Shown: in pieces, positions 53,242-62,788 of the stretch
How positions within the stretch are numbered: position 1 is the stretch's first letter
Layout of the letters: each line of letters opens with the position of its first letter
Source of the DNA: Arthrobacter oryzae
Lineage (GTDB): Bacteria > Actinomycetota > Actinomycetes > Actinomycetales > Micrococcaceae
Direction: 5' to 3'
Assembly: GCF_003634095.1 (NCBI RefSeq)
Contig: NZ_RBIR01000006.1
Span: 124,001-188,000, forward strand
Length of the DNA stretch: 64,000 nucleotides
Program-made: the position numbers and the translations under genes
Notes under the pieces: generated by a model
The model's input: only the letters and a program-made list of their open reading frames with translations
The model's database searches: none
What the model was told of the DNA's origin: nothing

Positions 53242-54257
53242 ACGATTTCCACCATGGCGGTGTTCAAACCGGAACCGACGCCCATGCACAGCACGCGGTC
53301 CCCGGCCTCGAGGGTCTCGGCCTCGGCCGCGAGGGTCATTGGCAGGGATGCCGGGCCCACGTTGCCCCAGTGCGGGAACGTGATCGGCACCTTGTCCGGG
53401 TCCAGGTCGATTGCGTCGATGATCGCCTGGGTGTAGGCCTTGCTCACCTGGTGCGTCACATAGCGCTCCATCGAGGTCCAGTCCCACTCCGGCTGCGCCT
53501 CCTGCCAGGCGTCGACGACGAGCTGCAGGCCGCCGTCGAGCAGGCCCTTGGTATCGGTGGCCATCCCGTCGATGCCGCCCACGCACAGTTCATGGTGTTC
53601 GGTGCCGGCACGCATCACGCCGCCGACGATCCGGTGCGCCCCGGGGTGTTGGTCCGCGGGGCCCAGGACCGCTGCGGCGGCTCCGGAACCCAGCGTGAGT
53701 GTTGCGAACTCGCGGTTGAAGTCCTCGCGGGTCGTCTCGGGCCGCTGCAGCCGCGCGAGGGTGGCCTCCTGCGTTGCCTGGGCGTCCTCGCCGTTGACGA
53801 TCAGCGCGTACTTGATCTGGCCGGAGTCGATCATGTTTGCCGCCAGGGTCATCCCGTTGACGAATCCGAGGCAGGCGTTGGCCAGATCGAAGTTCATCGC
53901 TGACGACGGCAGGTTCAGTCCGTGGTGGATCTTCACCGCGACAGACGGTTCAAGGTTGCGCCGCGTGACCGAGGTGTTGATCAGCAGGCCAATGTCGGCC
54001 GCGTTAATGCCGGACTCGGCCAGGGCCTTCGCACCCGCCTCGATTGCTGCGTCGTCGAATGATGTCCCGGGGGCCCACCAGCGCCGGTGCGTGATGCCCG
54101 CGACCCGTTCGAGCAGCCTCGGCGGGAACTTCAGCCGCCGCAGGGTTGAAGCCAGCAGGCGGTCGAAATCCGTGGAACTGACGATCGTCGGAGCCTCGAC
54201 GCTGCTCACCGAAAGCAAAGCGGTGTTCTCGTGCCGGAATGTTGCATTCCCTACCAA
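53235..54257 (-). CDS. oleA: Acyl-CoA condensing thiolase-fold enzyme (OleA)
   Basis: 340 aa of the KAS III/thiolase superfamily. It condenses two fatty acyl-CoAs head to head to a beta-keto acid. The catalytic Cys129 lies in NFDLANACLGFVNGM, the His and Asn in TFPHWGNVGPASLP. The TTG at 54257 (LVGNATFRHENTALLSV) is chosen because this is the usual OleA N-terminus and AGGGGC precedes it; the upstream in-frame reading is not conserved. OleA heads an overlapping operon with oleBC and oleD. The 273 bp to smc (54258-54530) is a divergent promoter region with no gene. Confidence 0.9.
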   Translation of the reverse strand: MVGNATFRHENTALLSVSSVEAPTIVSSTDFDRLLASTLRRLKFPPRLLERVAGITHRRWWAPGTSFDDAAIEAGAKALAESGINAADIGLLINTSVTRRNLEPSVAVKIHHGLNLPSSAMNFDLANACLGFVNGMTLAANMIDSGQIKYALIVNGEDAQATQEATLARLQRPETTREDFNREFATLTLGSGAAAAVLGPADQHPGAHRIVGGVMRAGTEHHELCVGGIDGMATDTKGLLDGGLQLVVDAWQEAQPEWDWTSMERYVTHQVSKAYTQAIIDAIDLDPDKVPITFPHWGNVGPASLPMTLAAEAETLEAGDRVLCMGVGSGLNTAMVEIVW

Positions 54258-54530
54258 ATCAAGCCCCTGTTCGTGTCTGTCCTGCGCTCCGGCCGTTGAC
54301 TGCACCTTAAAGCACAAGCCCAAGAGCTTAACTATGCCCGGTGCGGGTCTGTTCCTGCACATGCCGGCTGCCGCATCTGCGGCGGCTTCGCACGGGTTCT
54401 GCGCAAAATTCCCGCGGCTCCGCAGTAGATTGTATGTACCCGGGGCGTCCCCGAACATCCGCGTCCGTCCAAAACCATGCTATTCGCCCACCACCATGCC
54501 CAGCCCGCCGAGCGAGAGATCCGAAGTACC

Positions 54531-57500
54531 TTGCATCTGAAGAGCCTGACCGTCCGGGGATTCAAGTCGTTCGCCTCCGCGACGACCTTCGAATTCGAAC
54601 CCGGCGTTACCGCCGTGGTGGGCCCCAACGGTTCCGGTAAGTCGAACGTGGTGGATGCCCTGGCGTGGGTCATGGGCGAGCAGGGGGCCAAGACACTCCG
54701 CGGCGGCAAGATGGAGGACGTGATCTTCGCGGGCACCTCGGGCCGGCCGCCCCTCGGCCGGGCCCACGTCTCGCTGACCATCGACAACAGCGACGGCGCC
54801 CTGCCGATCGAATACAGCGAGGTCACCATCTCGCGCACCCTGTTCCGGACCGGCGGCTCGGAGTACGCCATCAACGGAGCGGGCTGCCGGCTGCTGGATA
54901 TCCAGGAACTGCTCTCCGACTCGGGCCTGGGCCGCGAGATGCACGTGATTGTCGGCCAGGGCCAGCTGGATAAGGTCCTGCACGCCACCCCGGAGGACCG
55001 GCGCGGTTTCATCGAAGAGGCCGCCGGCATCCTCAAGCACCGCCGCCGCAAGGAAAAGACCGTCCGCAAGCTCGAAGCCATGCAGGCCAACCTGTCCCGG
55101 CTCAGTGACCTCACCGGCGAAATCCGGCGGCAGCTGACCCCGCTGGGAAAACAGGCGGAAGTTGCCCGGCGCGCCCAGAGCGTCCAGTTCGAGGTCCGCG
55201 ACGCGCGCTCACGCCTCCTGGCCGACGACCTCGTGCAACTGCAGTCCGCCTTGGCGCAGGAAGTCGCGGATGAAACGGCGCTCAAGACGCGCCGCGCCGT
55301 CGTCGAACGTGACCTCGACGCCGGCCGCCAGCGCCAGGCGGCCCTCGAACAGCTCGCCGCCGAGGCCACGCCTACGCTGAACGCCGCCCGGGAAAACTGG
55401 TACTCCCTCTCCACCGGGCGCGAACGGCTCCGTTCCCTCGGTTCCCTCGCCGAGGAACGCCGCCGCCTGCTCGGCGCCGCGGACGTGGTTGCGGACACCG
55501 GCCGGGACCCGGACCAGCTGGAACAGCAGGCCGCCCGCGTCCGCGACGAGCAAGCCGGGCTGGAAGGCCAGATCCTGGAACGCACGGCGGCGCTGGACAC
55601 GGCGACGGCCGCGAAACAGGACGCCGAACGTGCCGCCGCCGCCGAGGACAAGCGGCTCGCGGCCCTGCTCCGTGCTGCCGCGGACCGGCGCGAAGGCCTG
55701 GCGAAACTTGCGGGGCAGGTGGGCGCGGCACGGTCCCGGGTCGAGTCTGCCCAGGCCGAGCTCGGCCGCCTGCGCGAATCGCTCAAAGCGGGGGAGGAGC
55801 GCCGCCGGCAGGCGCACAGTGAGTTCACGGCCCTCGAAACGCAGGTCGCAGGGGTTGAAGACGGCGAGGAATCGCTCGACGCCGAGTACGAGGCCGCCAG
55901 TGAGGCCCTGGACGCCGTCCTCGCCGAGATCGATGAACTGGAAGCGGCAGAGCGGGAGGGCGAGCGGGAACGCGGAGCCCTCAAGGCCCGCCGCGAAGCC
56001 CTGCAGCTCGGGCTGAACCGCAAGGACGGCTCCGAGCACGTGCTCGGGGCCGGAAATTCCGGGATCCTCGCCGCCGGCGTCTTGGGATCCCTGGCGTCCA
56101 TGATCACGGTGGAGGCCGGATTCGAACCCGCCATCGCTGCCGCACTGGGTGCCGCCTCTGACGCCGTGGTGGTCCGGGACCGGGAGACCGCCGCCGCCGC
56201 CGTGAAACTGCTCCGCGAGGACGACGCCGGCCGCGCCGCGCTGCTGCTGGCCTCCGCTGGCGTGGCCGACGCTCCAGGCGGGTCCGATGCTCCGGGCGGG
56301 TCCGCGTTGCGGCCGGTCCCCGCCGCGGGCGGCGGCACCACGTTGCCGGCGGGCGCGCGCTGGGCCGCGGAACTGGTTTCCGCGGGGCCGGACGCGGCCG
56401 GCCTGCCGTTGGCCGCCCTGCTGGCGGGCATCGCCGTCGTCGATGGCCTGGACGCCGCCGCACAGCTGACCGCCGCGCACCCCGAACTCACCGCCGTGAC
56501 CCGGGCAGGGGACGTCTTCACGGCGTTGACCGTCACCGGCGGCTCCGCGACCGCGCCGTCGCTGCTGGAAGTCCAGGCGGCCGTCGACGACGCCGCCGCG
56601 AAGCTTGCCTCCGTCACGGCGGGGCTCGAACGCAACCGCTTCTCCCTCGCCACCGCCCGGACGCGGCGTGCCGAGGCCCGGGACCGTGCGGACGCGGCCC
56701 TCGCGAAGCTCCACGACTCCGACGCGAAACTCGCCGCCGTCGCCGAACGCCTGGGCCACCTCAACTCGGTCCTGCGCAGTGCCGTCGGGGAAAGCGAACG
56801 CCTGGCCGCGTCCCTGGCCAGCGCGGAGGCCAACATCGTCAGCGAACAACTTGCCTTGGAAACGGTGACCGCACGGCTCGCCGCGGCCCAGGAGGCCCCC
56901 GCGGAGCAGGAACCCTCCCCGGAGCACCGCGACGCGCTGGCCCTGGCCGCCTCGCTGGCCCGCACGGCCGAGATGGAGGCCCGGCTGGCGCTGCGCAGCG
57001 CCGAGGAACAGCTCACGGCCACCCGCAACCGGGCCGCGTCGCTGGAACGGGCCGCGGCCACCGAGCGCCGTGCACGGGAGGAAGCCGCGGAACGGGCCCG
57101 CCGCCGGCGGGTTCAGGCCGGGCGCGCGGCCGCTGTCGCCGACGCCGCGCAGCAAGTGATCGGTTTCATCGACGTGTCCGTGGAGCTGGCCCGCAGGGAA
57201 CGGGACGGCGCCGAGGAACGCCGGGAGGAAATGGAGCGCGACCTGGCCGCCGTCCGGAGCGGTAACGACGCCCTGGCCCGGGAACTGGCCGAACTCACTG
57301 ACTCCGTCCACCGCGACGAGCTCGCCCGCACGCAGCAGCGGCTGCGGATCGAGGCGCTGGAACTCAAGAGCGTGGACGAGCTCGGGCTGACCGCCGAGCA
57401 GCTCGTGGCCGACTACGGGCCGGACCGGCCGGTTCCCGTGCCCGCCGGCGGCGCCGCAGACAAATGGGCCGCCCTGCGCGCCCCGGTGGACGAGGAGGGG

Positions 57501-58184
57501 CGCGAGATTGCCGAAGGCACGCCCTTCGTCCGGGAGGAACAGGAAAAGCGGCTCAAACGCGCCGAACGCGACCTCTCGGCCCTAGGCAAGGTCAACCCGC
57601 TGGCGCTCGAGGAGTTCGCCGCGCTCGAGGAGCGCCACCAGTTCCTCAGCACCCAGCTTGAAGACCTCAAATCCAGCCGCAAGGACCTGCTGGACATCAT
57701 CAAGGAAGTCGACGAGCGCGTCCAGAAGGTTTTTGCCGAAGCCTTCGAGGACACGTCCCGGCAGTTTGTCCGCGTCTTCGCCCGGCTGTTCCCGGGCGGC
57801 GAGGGCCGGCTGGTCCTGACCGACCCCTCGGACATGCTCACCACCGGCATCGAAGTGGAAGCCCGGCCGGCCGGCAAGAAGATCAAGCGGCTCTCGCTGC
57901 TCTCCGGCGGCGAGCGTTCCCTGACGGCGGTAGCGCTGCTGGTGGCCATCTTCAAGGCCAGGCCCTCGCCGTTCTACGTCATGGACGAGGTGGAGGCGGC
58001 CCTCGATGACACCAACCTGGGCCGGCTCATCACCATCTTCGAAGAGCTGCGCGAATCCAGCCAGCTGATCGTCATCACCCACCAGAAGCGCACCATGGAG
58101 GTTGCCGACGCCCTCTACGGCGTCACAATGCGCGGCGACGGCGTTTCCACGGTCATCAGTCAACGGCTCGGTGCTGACGTATAG
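54531..58184 (+). CDS. smc: Chromosome segregation ATPase Smc
   Basis: 1217 aa. N-terminal head with Walker A GPNGSGKSNVVDAL (residues 31-38), R-loop and QGQLDKVLHA; two long coiled coils rich in Ala/Arg/Glu; hinge around residues 500-640 (LASMITVEAGFEPAIAAALG); C-terminal head with signature LLSGGERSLTAVALL and Walker B FYVMDEVEAALDD. Forms ScpAB-Smc to organise the chromosome. The TTG at 54531 (LHLKSLTVRGFKSF) gives the canonical start; 18 upstream residues from an ATG at 54477 are not conserved. ftsY follows after 69 bp. Confidence 0.95.
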   Translation: MHLKSLTVRGFKSFASATTFEFEPGVTAVVGPNGSGKSNVVDALAWVMGEQGAKTLRGGKMEDVIFAGTSGRPPLGRAHVSLTIDNSDGALPIEYSEVTISRTLFRTGGSEYAINGAGCRLLDIQELLSDSGLGREMHVIVGQGQLDKVLHATPEDRRGFIEEAAGILKHRRRKEKTVRKLEAMQANLSRLSDLTGEIRRQLTPLGKQAEVARRAQSVQFEVRDARSRLLADDLVQLQSALAQEVADETALKTRRAVVERDLDAGRQRQAALEQLAAEATPTLNAARENWYSLSTGRERLRSLGSLAEERRRLLGAADVVADTGRDPDQLEQQAARVRDEQAGLEGQILERTAALDTATAAKQDAERAAAAEDKRLAALLRAAADRREGLAKLAGQVGAARSRVESAQAELGRLRESLKAGEERRRQAHSEFTALETQVAGVEDGEESLDAEYEAASEALDAVLAEIDELEAAEREGERERGALKARREALQLGLNRKDGSEHVLGAGNSGILAAGVLGSLASMITVEAGFEPAIAAALGAASDAVVVRDRETAAAAVKLLREDDAGRAALLLASAGVADAPGGSDAPGGSALRPVPAAGGGTTLPAGARWAAELVSAGPDAAGLPLAALLAGIAVVDGLDAAAQLTAAHPELTAVTRAGDVFTALTVTGGSATAPSLLEVQAAVDDAAAKLASVTAGLERNRFSLATARTRRAEARDRADAALAKLHDSDAKLAAVAERLGHLNSVLRSAVGESERLAASLASAEANIVSEQLALETVTARLAAAQEAPAEQEPSPEHRDALALAASLARTAEMEARLALRSAEEQLTATRNRAASLERAAATERRAREEAAERARRRRVQAGRAAAVADAAQQVIGFIDVSVELARRERDGAEERREEMERDLAAVRSGNDALARELAELTDSVHRDELARTQQRLRIEALELKSVDELGLTAEQLVADYGPDRPVPVPAGGAADKWAALRAPVDEEGREIAEGTPFVREEQEKRLKRAERDLSALGKVNPLALEEFAALEERHQFLSTQLEDLKSSRKDLLDIIKEVDERVQKVFAEAFEDTSRQFVRVFARLFPGGEGRLVLTDPSDMLTTGIEVEARPAGKKIKRLSLLSGGERSLTAVALLVAIFKARPSPFYVMDEVEAALDDTNLGRLITIFEELRESSQLIVITHQKRTMEVADALYGVTMRGDGVSTVISQRLGADV

Positions 58185-58253
58185 GGTCAGCCCCCACAGG
58201 CGCAACGAAAACGCTGGCCACGGCCCATTTGGGGTTTGTGAGAAGCTAGGGGA

Positions 58254-59462
58254 GTGAACGACATCCTCCCTATTATTCTGCCCATTCTCGCTGTCCTGGT
58301 GGTCCTCGGCGCGCTGATTCCGGTGCTCATGAAGACCCGGAAGAACGTCAAGAACTATCCCGGCACGCGTGACGCAAACGATCCCGTGCAGGCGCGGGGA
58401 GCCGGAACCTTGGTGGAGGACCGTCCCGCGCCGGCTCCGGAACGATCCGCACCGGACGGCGTCGGGCTCGCAGGTCCCGAAACGGTCGAGGTGCCGGACA
58501 ACGCCGCCGGCCTGGAAACCGTGCCGGTGGAAACCCCGCTGCCGGTGGCCGGTCGCCTGACCCGCCTCCGCGAGCGGCTGGTCAAGTCCAACACCATCCT
58601 GGGCAAGGGACTGCTGGCGCTGCTCTCCGCGGACAAGATCGACGAAAACGTCTGGGACGAGGTCGAGGAAACCCTCCTGCTGGCCGACCTCGGCACGGAA
58701 CCGACCATGCAGCTCGTGGACGCGCTCCGCGAACGCGTCAAGGTGATTGGCACCCGTTCGCCCGAGCACGTCAAGGCGCTGCTCCGCGAGGAACTCATCA
58801 AGCTGGTGGATCCCACTATGGACCGCAGCCTGAACGTCCAGCGCCACGCGGACAAGCCCGCCGTCATGATGGTGGTCGGCGTCAACGGCGTCGGCAAGAC
58901 CACCACCGTGGGCAAGCTCGCCCGCGTGCTCGTGGCCGAGGACAAGGACGTGCTGCTGGGCGCCGCCGACACCTTCCGCGCCGCCGCCGCCGAGCAGCTG
59001 GCCACGTGGGGCCAGCGCGTGGGCGTGCCCACCGTGAAGTCGGACATTGAAGGTGCGGACCCGGCATCGGTCGCCTACGAGGCCGTCAAGGCAGGCATCG
59101 ACCAGGAGGTCGACGTCGTCATGATCGACACTGCGGGGCGCCTGCAGAACAAGGTCGGCCTGATGGACGAGCTCGGCAAGGTCAAGCGGGTCATCGAAAA
59201 GCTCGCCGAAGTGGACGAGGTGCTGCTGGTCCTGGACGCCACCACGGGCCAGAACGGGCTCAACCAGGCCCGGGTGTTCGCCGAGGTGGTGAACATCACC
59301 GGGATCGTCCTGACCAAGCTGGACGGCACCGCCAAGGGCGGGATCGTGGTGGCCATCCAGAAGTCCCTCGGCGTGCCGGTCAAGCTGATCGGGCTGGGCG
59401 AAGGAGCCGACGACCTCGCCCCGTTCGACGCCGAGGCGTTTGTGGACGCGCTGCTGAACTAA
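58254..59462 (+). CDS. ftsY: Signal recognition particle receptor FtsY
   Basis: 402 aa SRP GTPase. An N-terminal hydrophobic helix ([20 protein letters not shown]) anchors it to the membrane, followed by a Pro/Glu-rich linker, the N-domain ([17 protein letters not shown]) and the G domain: [14 protein letters not shown] (G1), [16 protein letters not shown] (G3), [10 protein letters not shown] (G4). GTG start with AGGGG close upstream. In many actinobacteria amt-glnK follow; here a glycosidase and an MFS gene intervene. Confidence 0.96.
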   Translation: MNDILPIILPILAVLVVLGALIPVLMKTRKNVKNYPGTRDANDPVQARGAGTLVEDRPAPAPERSAPDGVGLAGPETVEVPDNAAGLETVPVETPLPVAGRLTRLRERLVKSNTILGKGLLALLSADKIDENVWDEVEETLLLADLGTEPTMQLVDALRERVKVIGTRSPEHVKALLREELIKLVDPTMDRSLNVQRHADKPAVMMVVGVNGVGKTTTVGKLARVLVAEDKDVLLGAADTFRAAAAEQLATWGQRVGVPTVKSDIEGADPASVAYEAVKAGIDQEVDVVMIDTAGRLQNKVGLMDELGKVKRVIEKLAEVDEVLLVLDATTGQNGLNQARVFAEVVNITGIVLTKLDGTAKGGIVVAIQKSLGVPVKLIGLGEGADDLAPFDAEAFVDALLN

Positions 59463-59476
59463 CAGGCACCACCGCA

Positions 59477-59519
59477 ACAAGAAGTGCCCCGGTCCACAGG
59501 ACCGGGGCACTTCTTGTTA
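59477..59519. terminator. Bidirectional hairpin between ftsY and the glycoside hydrolase
   Basis: A perfect 20-bp stem (59477-59496 with 59500-59519; arm begins AACAAGAAGTGCCCCGG) with a 3-nt loop, 14 bp after ftsY and 27 bp before the end of the convergent minus-strand gene. The A-rich and T-rich stem ends (AACAAGAAG/CTTCTTGTT) let it act in both directions. Confidence 0.75.
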
Positions 59520-59545
59520 ACCGCAGCCCCGGCTGGGGCGTCGGG

Positions 59546-61225
59546 TCAGTAGCTGAAGTTGAGCACCGTCACGGTGCCGGCCGTCAGCTTGAACTTCTGC
59601 GTCTGGGAACCGTAGGAGAATCCCGGCACGGTGGCCCGTTTCGCGGCAGGAACGGGACCTGCCTTGGCTCCGTCGATCACAGTGCTGTCCTGGGCGTCCA
59701 GACGGGGGCCGCTGAGCTGGGTCATGGTTCCGCGAAGGGCATAGCCGGGCAGCGTGAGCGACACCTCGGTCTGGGCGGCCTTCGCGGGGTCGTTTTTGTT
59801 GACGATGACCACCGTGGTGCTGCCGTCAGCGTTCTGCAGCGCGTAGGTGTTGGACGAGCCGCCGCCCTTGCTGTCCAGATTGAGGAACTTCCCCGGCGCC
59901 AGGTCGGCGACCATCGCCATGCCGAAGTAGTTCGCACGGGGGACCATCTCGCCATTGGGCTCCAGGTAGGCGCCGCCGCTGCAGATCACTGACATTGGCG
60001 GGCCGCCCTTGCAGGTGGCCATTGAGCTGTGGAAGCCAAGCCTGGTGATGCCAAGCCGGGCGGCGTTCAAGGAATAGTCCGCGGCCCACAGCGCTGTCGC
60101 ATGGGTCTTGGTTGTCTGGTTGGAGCCGGGGCATGCGGACATTCCCGTTTCCGCGAGCCATGTCTCCATCCCGGCAGATTTTGCCGCGTCAAGGGCATGC
60201 TGCTGGTAGCTGGCGGCGCGCTGGTGAATTGCCTGTCCCAGCAGGTTGGGGATTGTCGGGAAGCCGTCCGACGTCGTGTCAGTGCAGCTGTAGAGCGGGT
60301 AGTTATGGAAGGACAGAACCTTCTTCTGCGGCAGATCGGCATCCATAAAGGGCTTCCACCACTTTTGGTCATAGACTCCAGGTCCGGAGATGACCACGTT
60401 GGGGGCGGCAGCGTAGATGGCGTCGGCATACGCCTTAAGTTCCGTGACGTACTTTTCGATGCCGTAGTCGGCCGGCCGCAGTTTTGTATAGGCAAACCCG
60501 TTGGGTTCGTTACCGACGGTGAAGCTCAGCAGACGCGGGCCGAAGATCTTTGACGCGTACTTGATCATGTCCGCAGCGCGGTCGGGGCTGTAGTGTCCGA
60601 GGTCCACGGTGAGGCTGATCTTGGCATTGGTCGCCTCCAGGAGGGCGGCCACCCGCTGGAAGTCATCCGGCGTGACCACCTTGGCCGGCCGTGTCTTGTC
60701 TCCCGTGTAGCTGGCGGGCAGCGCCTCGCCCGTGGAAGTCCAGAAGAACCGGCGATCGACAGCGTTTCCTCCGAATCGCAGCACGGTGTCCTCGGAGTCC
60801 TTGAGCAGCTTCACCATAGAAGCGTTGGTGGCGCTCAGCGCGGGGTCCGCCAGATCGGTTGCTTCCAGCGAAATCCCGACCGTGCCCTTGTTCAGGGTGG
60901 TTCCCACGGGCTCGTTCTTCACCGTCAGTTCCAGCGGATCCACGTTCTCCAACGGGGAACCGCTGGGCGGCGGAATCTGCTTGTAGTACGTGACGGCCGG
61001 AGCCTTCCCGGTCGGGGCAGGCTTCACCGGCGTGTCCTGGACGGGAGCTTGAGCGGTGCCGGCCTTGTTGGCGTTCAACGACACCGTGAGCAGCACGGCC
61101 ACCAGTGCAACGACGGCGATGGCCGCGATGACCGCGATACGACGCATCCTGGTGACTCTGCGGGGTGGCCGGGCTCTTATGGAGTCAGGCTCCTGGTCGG
61201 TTAACGGGTGGTCAGTGTCGGGCAT
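59546..61225 (-). CDS. Membrane-anchored glycoside hydrolase (GH79-like)
   Basis: 559 aa. A cytosolic Arg-rich tail and a single transmembrane helix (about 29-49) put the catalytic part outside. The (beta/alpha)8 barrel has FTVGNEPNGF (acid/base Glu240) and WLAETGMSAC (nucleophile Glu359), the clan A arrangement of heparanase/beta-glucuronidase-type GH79 enzymes. A C-terminal beta-sandwich (STTVVIVNKNDP, VTVLNFSY) is also typical. The ATG at 61225 has GGAG 8 nt upstream. It may trim wall or extracellular uronic-acid glycans; a link to the ManNAcA polymer is only speculation. Confidence 0.82.
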   Translation of the reverse strand: MPDTDHPLTDQEPDSIRARPPRRVTRMRRIAVIAAIAVVALVAVLLTVSLNANKAGTAQAPVQDTPVKPAPTGKAPAVTYYKQIPPPSGSPLENVDPLELTVKNEPVGTTLNKGTVGISLEATDLADPALSATNASMVKLLKDSEDTVLRFGGNAVDRRFFWTSTGEALPASYTGDKTRPAKVVTPDDFQRVAALLEATNAKISLTVDLGHYSPDRAADMIKYASKIFGPRLLSFTVGNEPNGFAYTKLRPADYGIEKYVTELKAYADAIYAAAPNVVISGPGVYDQKWWKPFMDADLPQKKVLSFHNYPLYSCTDTTSDGFPTIPNLLGQAIHQRAASYQQHALDAAKSAGMETWLAETGMSACPGSNQTTKTHATALWAADYSLNAARLGITRLGFHSSMATCKGGPPMSVICSGGAYLEPNGEMVPRANYFGMAMVADLAPGKFLNLDSKGGGSSNTYALQNADGSTTVVIVNKNDPAKAAQTEVSLTLPGYALRGTMTQLSGPRLDAQDSTVIDGAKAGPVPAAKRATVPGFSYGSQTQKFKLTAGTVTVLNFSY

Positions 61226-61297
61226 GACGGATTCTCCAGCAGTCTTGGTTGGTTTGCCCTTAGCCTAGTCAATTACTGGAAGCGCGAGCGCTGACAC

Positions 61298-62539
61298 TCA
61301 GGAGAACGGACGCTGGAAGGTTTCGCGGGCCGTCAGCCACACGGCCGCGGCGGCCAGCAGCACGCCTCCAGTGACGCCGAAGGCCCAGCCATAGCCGAGC
61401 CGGTCCGCCAGCAGCCCGGCCACCACGGGCCCGACGATCGCGCCGCTGTCGGAGGCCATTTGAAAGACCGCCAGGACCCGGCCGCCCGAGCGTTCATTGC
61501 CGATCACATCGGCAATGGCAGCCTGTTGCGCCGGTCCCAGCAGCCCGGAGCCGATCCCGGCGCAGGCGGAGGCGAGCAGGAACCAGGGCAGCTCGTGCGT
61601 GAACCCGATCGCCGCCGTGGCCGTGCCGGTGACCAACAGCCCGGCCAGTAGGAGCGGCTTGCGGCCCAGGCTGTCCGCCAGCCGGCCGGAGAATGTCAGT
61701 GCCACCGCGTTTCCGCCCGCAAACACGGCCAGGGCCCAACCGGCAGACTGCGGCCCGGCGCCGAGCGCCACGACGGCGAACAGCGGCACCGTGGCCATCC
61801 TCACCCCGAACGTGGCCCAGCCGTTGGCGAAGCTGGAAAACAGGCCCGCACGGTACGCGCTGTCCCGCAGCGCGTCGCGGAGCTCCATCGCCGGGGCTGC
61901 GGCGCCGGACTCCCGCGAGGCGGCCGGCACGTGACTGAGCTGGGTCTGCACCACGAAGGCGGCCAGGAGCAGGGCCGCCGCATAGGCGAGGAACGGCACC
62001 CGCAGGCCGAACCCGGCCAGCAGCCCGCCGACGATCGGTCCGCAGACATTGCCAATCAGGAAGGCCGAGGCATAGGCACCGGAAACCCGGCCCCGGCTCT
62101 CCGGCGGCGCGAGCCGGACCACCAGTGCCATGGACGCCACGGTGAACATCACCGAGCCCGCGCCGCCCAGGCCGCGGAAGATCAGCAGCTGCCAGTAGTC
62201 CTGGGCGAAGGCGCAGGCCGCCGTCGACACCGCCACGATCAGCAGTCCGGCGACGTAAACGGGCCGTTCGCCCAGCTTCACGATCAGGGCGCCGCCAGCC
62301 GGGGCGAACACGAGCCGCATGAACGCAAAGATGCTCACGATCACGGCAGCCGCCGTCGCGCCGACGTCGAACGTGGTCGCGAACTGGGGCAGCACCGGTG
62401 CGACGAGGCCAAAGCCGATGGCGATCAGGAACGCCGCGACCAGCATCACCTTGATATCCCGGGGCAGGCGCGAACGCCCCGGAGCCCCGGAGGGCACCTG
62501 CGGGGCTGCTTCGCCGGCGGGGCGGGAGGGGTTGCTCAT
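61298..62539 (-). CDS. MFS transporter (drug/metabolite efflux type)
   Basis: 413 aa with 12 predicted helices. The segment KVMLVAAFLIAIGFGLVAPV is TM1 of the DHA1 type; SRGRVSGAYASAFLIGNVCG and FSGRLADSLGRKPLLLAG are the conserved loop motifs. The start MSNPSRPAGEA at 62539 has AAGGA about 8 nt upstream; a longer reading crosses into the amt control region. Substrate unknown. Lies between the glycosidase gene (same strand, 72 bp) and amt (divergent). Confidence 0.88.
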   Translation of the reverse strand: MSNPSRPAGEAAPQVPSGAPGRSRLPRDIKVMLVAAFLIAIGFGLVAPVLPQFATTFDVGATAAAVIVSIFAFMRLVFAPAGGALIVKLGERPVYVAGLLIVAVSTAACAFAQDYWQLLIFRGLGGAGSVMFTVASMALVVRLAPPESRGRVSGAYASAFLIGNVCGPIVGGLLAGFGLRVPFLAYAAALLLAAFVVQTQLSHVPAASRESGAAAPAMELRDALRDSAYRAGLFSSFANGWATFGVRMATVPLFAVVALGAGPQSAGWALAVFAGGNAVALTFSGRLADSLGRKPLLLAGLLVTGTATAAIGFTHELPWFLLASACAGIGSGLLGPAQQAAIADVIGNERSGGRVLAVFQMASDSGAIVGPVVAGLLADRLGYGWAFGVTGGVLLAAAAVWLTARETFQRPFS

Positions 62540-62607
62540 AGTGCTGTCGTCCTTGGCTGGAAGCGGGGCCCGTGGCGGCCGGCCCCCAAGAGAGAAATTA
62601 AACGGAT

Positions 62608-62656
62608 GAAACATAACCGTAACAAGCATGAGACGCACCATTTACGTCCGGGAGGT
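62608..62656 (+). promoter_or_regulatory. GlnR-like operator upstream of amt
   Basis: Five half-sites spaced exactly 11 bp: GAAAC (62608), GTAAC (62619), GAGAC (62630), TTTAC (62641), GAGGT (62652). This follows the alternating GTnAC-N6-GAAAC-N6 pattern bound by actinobacterial GlnR at nitrogen genes such as amt and glnA, with decay in the later sites. It lies about 130 bp before the amt ATG. The region 62540-62788 otherwise holds no gene. Confidence 0.5.
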
Positions 62657-62788
62657 TCTTGTAACTTCCCGGCAATGCAAATCCTCCGCCAGCGAAACAC
62701 AGCCCCGCGAAAATCTTTACTAGAACGCAAATAATGCGTTGGGACCGGCGGACCACTCCGCACCTAAAAGCAAGAGAGGACGTAGACC

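Noticed and set aside
54332..57061. A 909-codon Ser/Arg/Ala-rich open frame antisense to smc
   Set aside because: Composition is that of reverse-read Ala/Glu/Arg coiled-coil codons; smc is complete on the plus strand.
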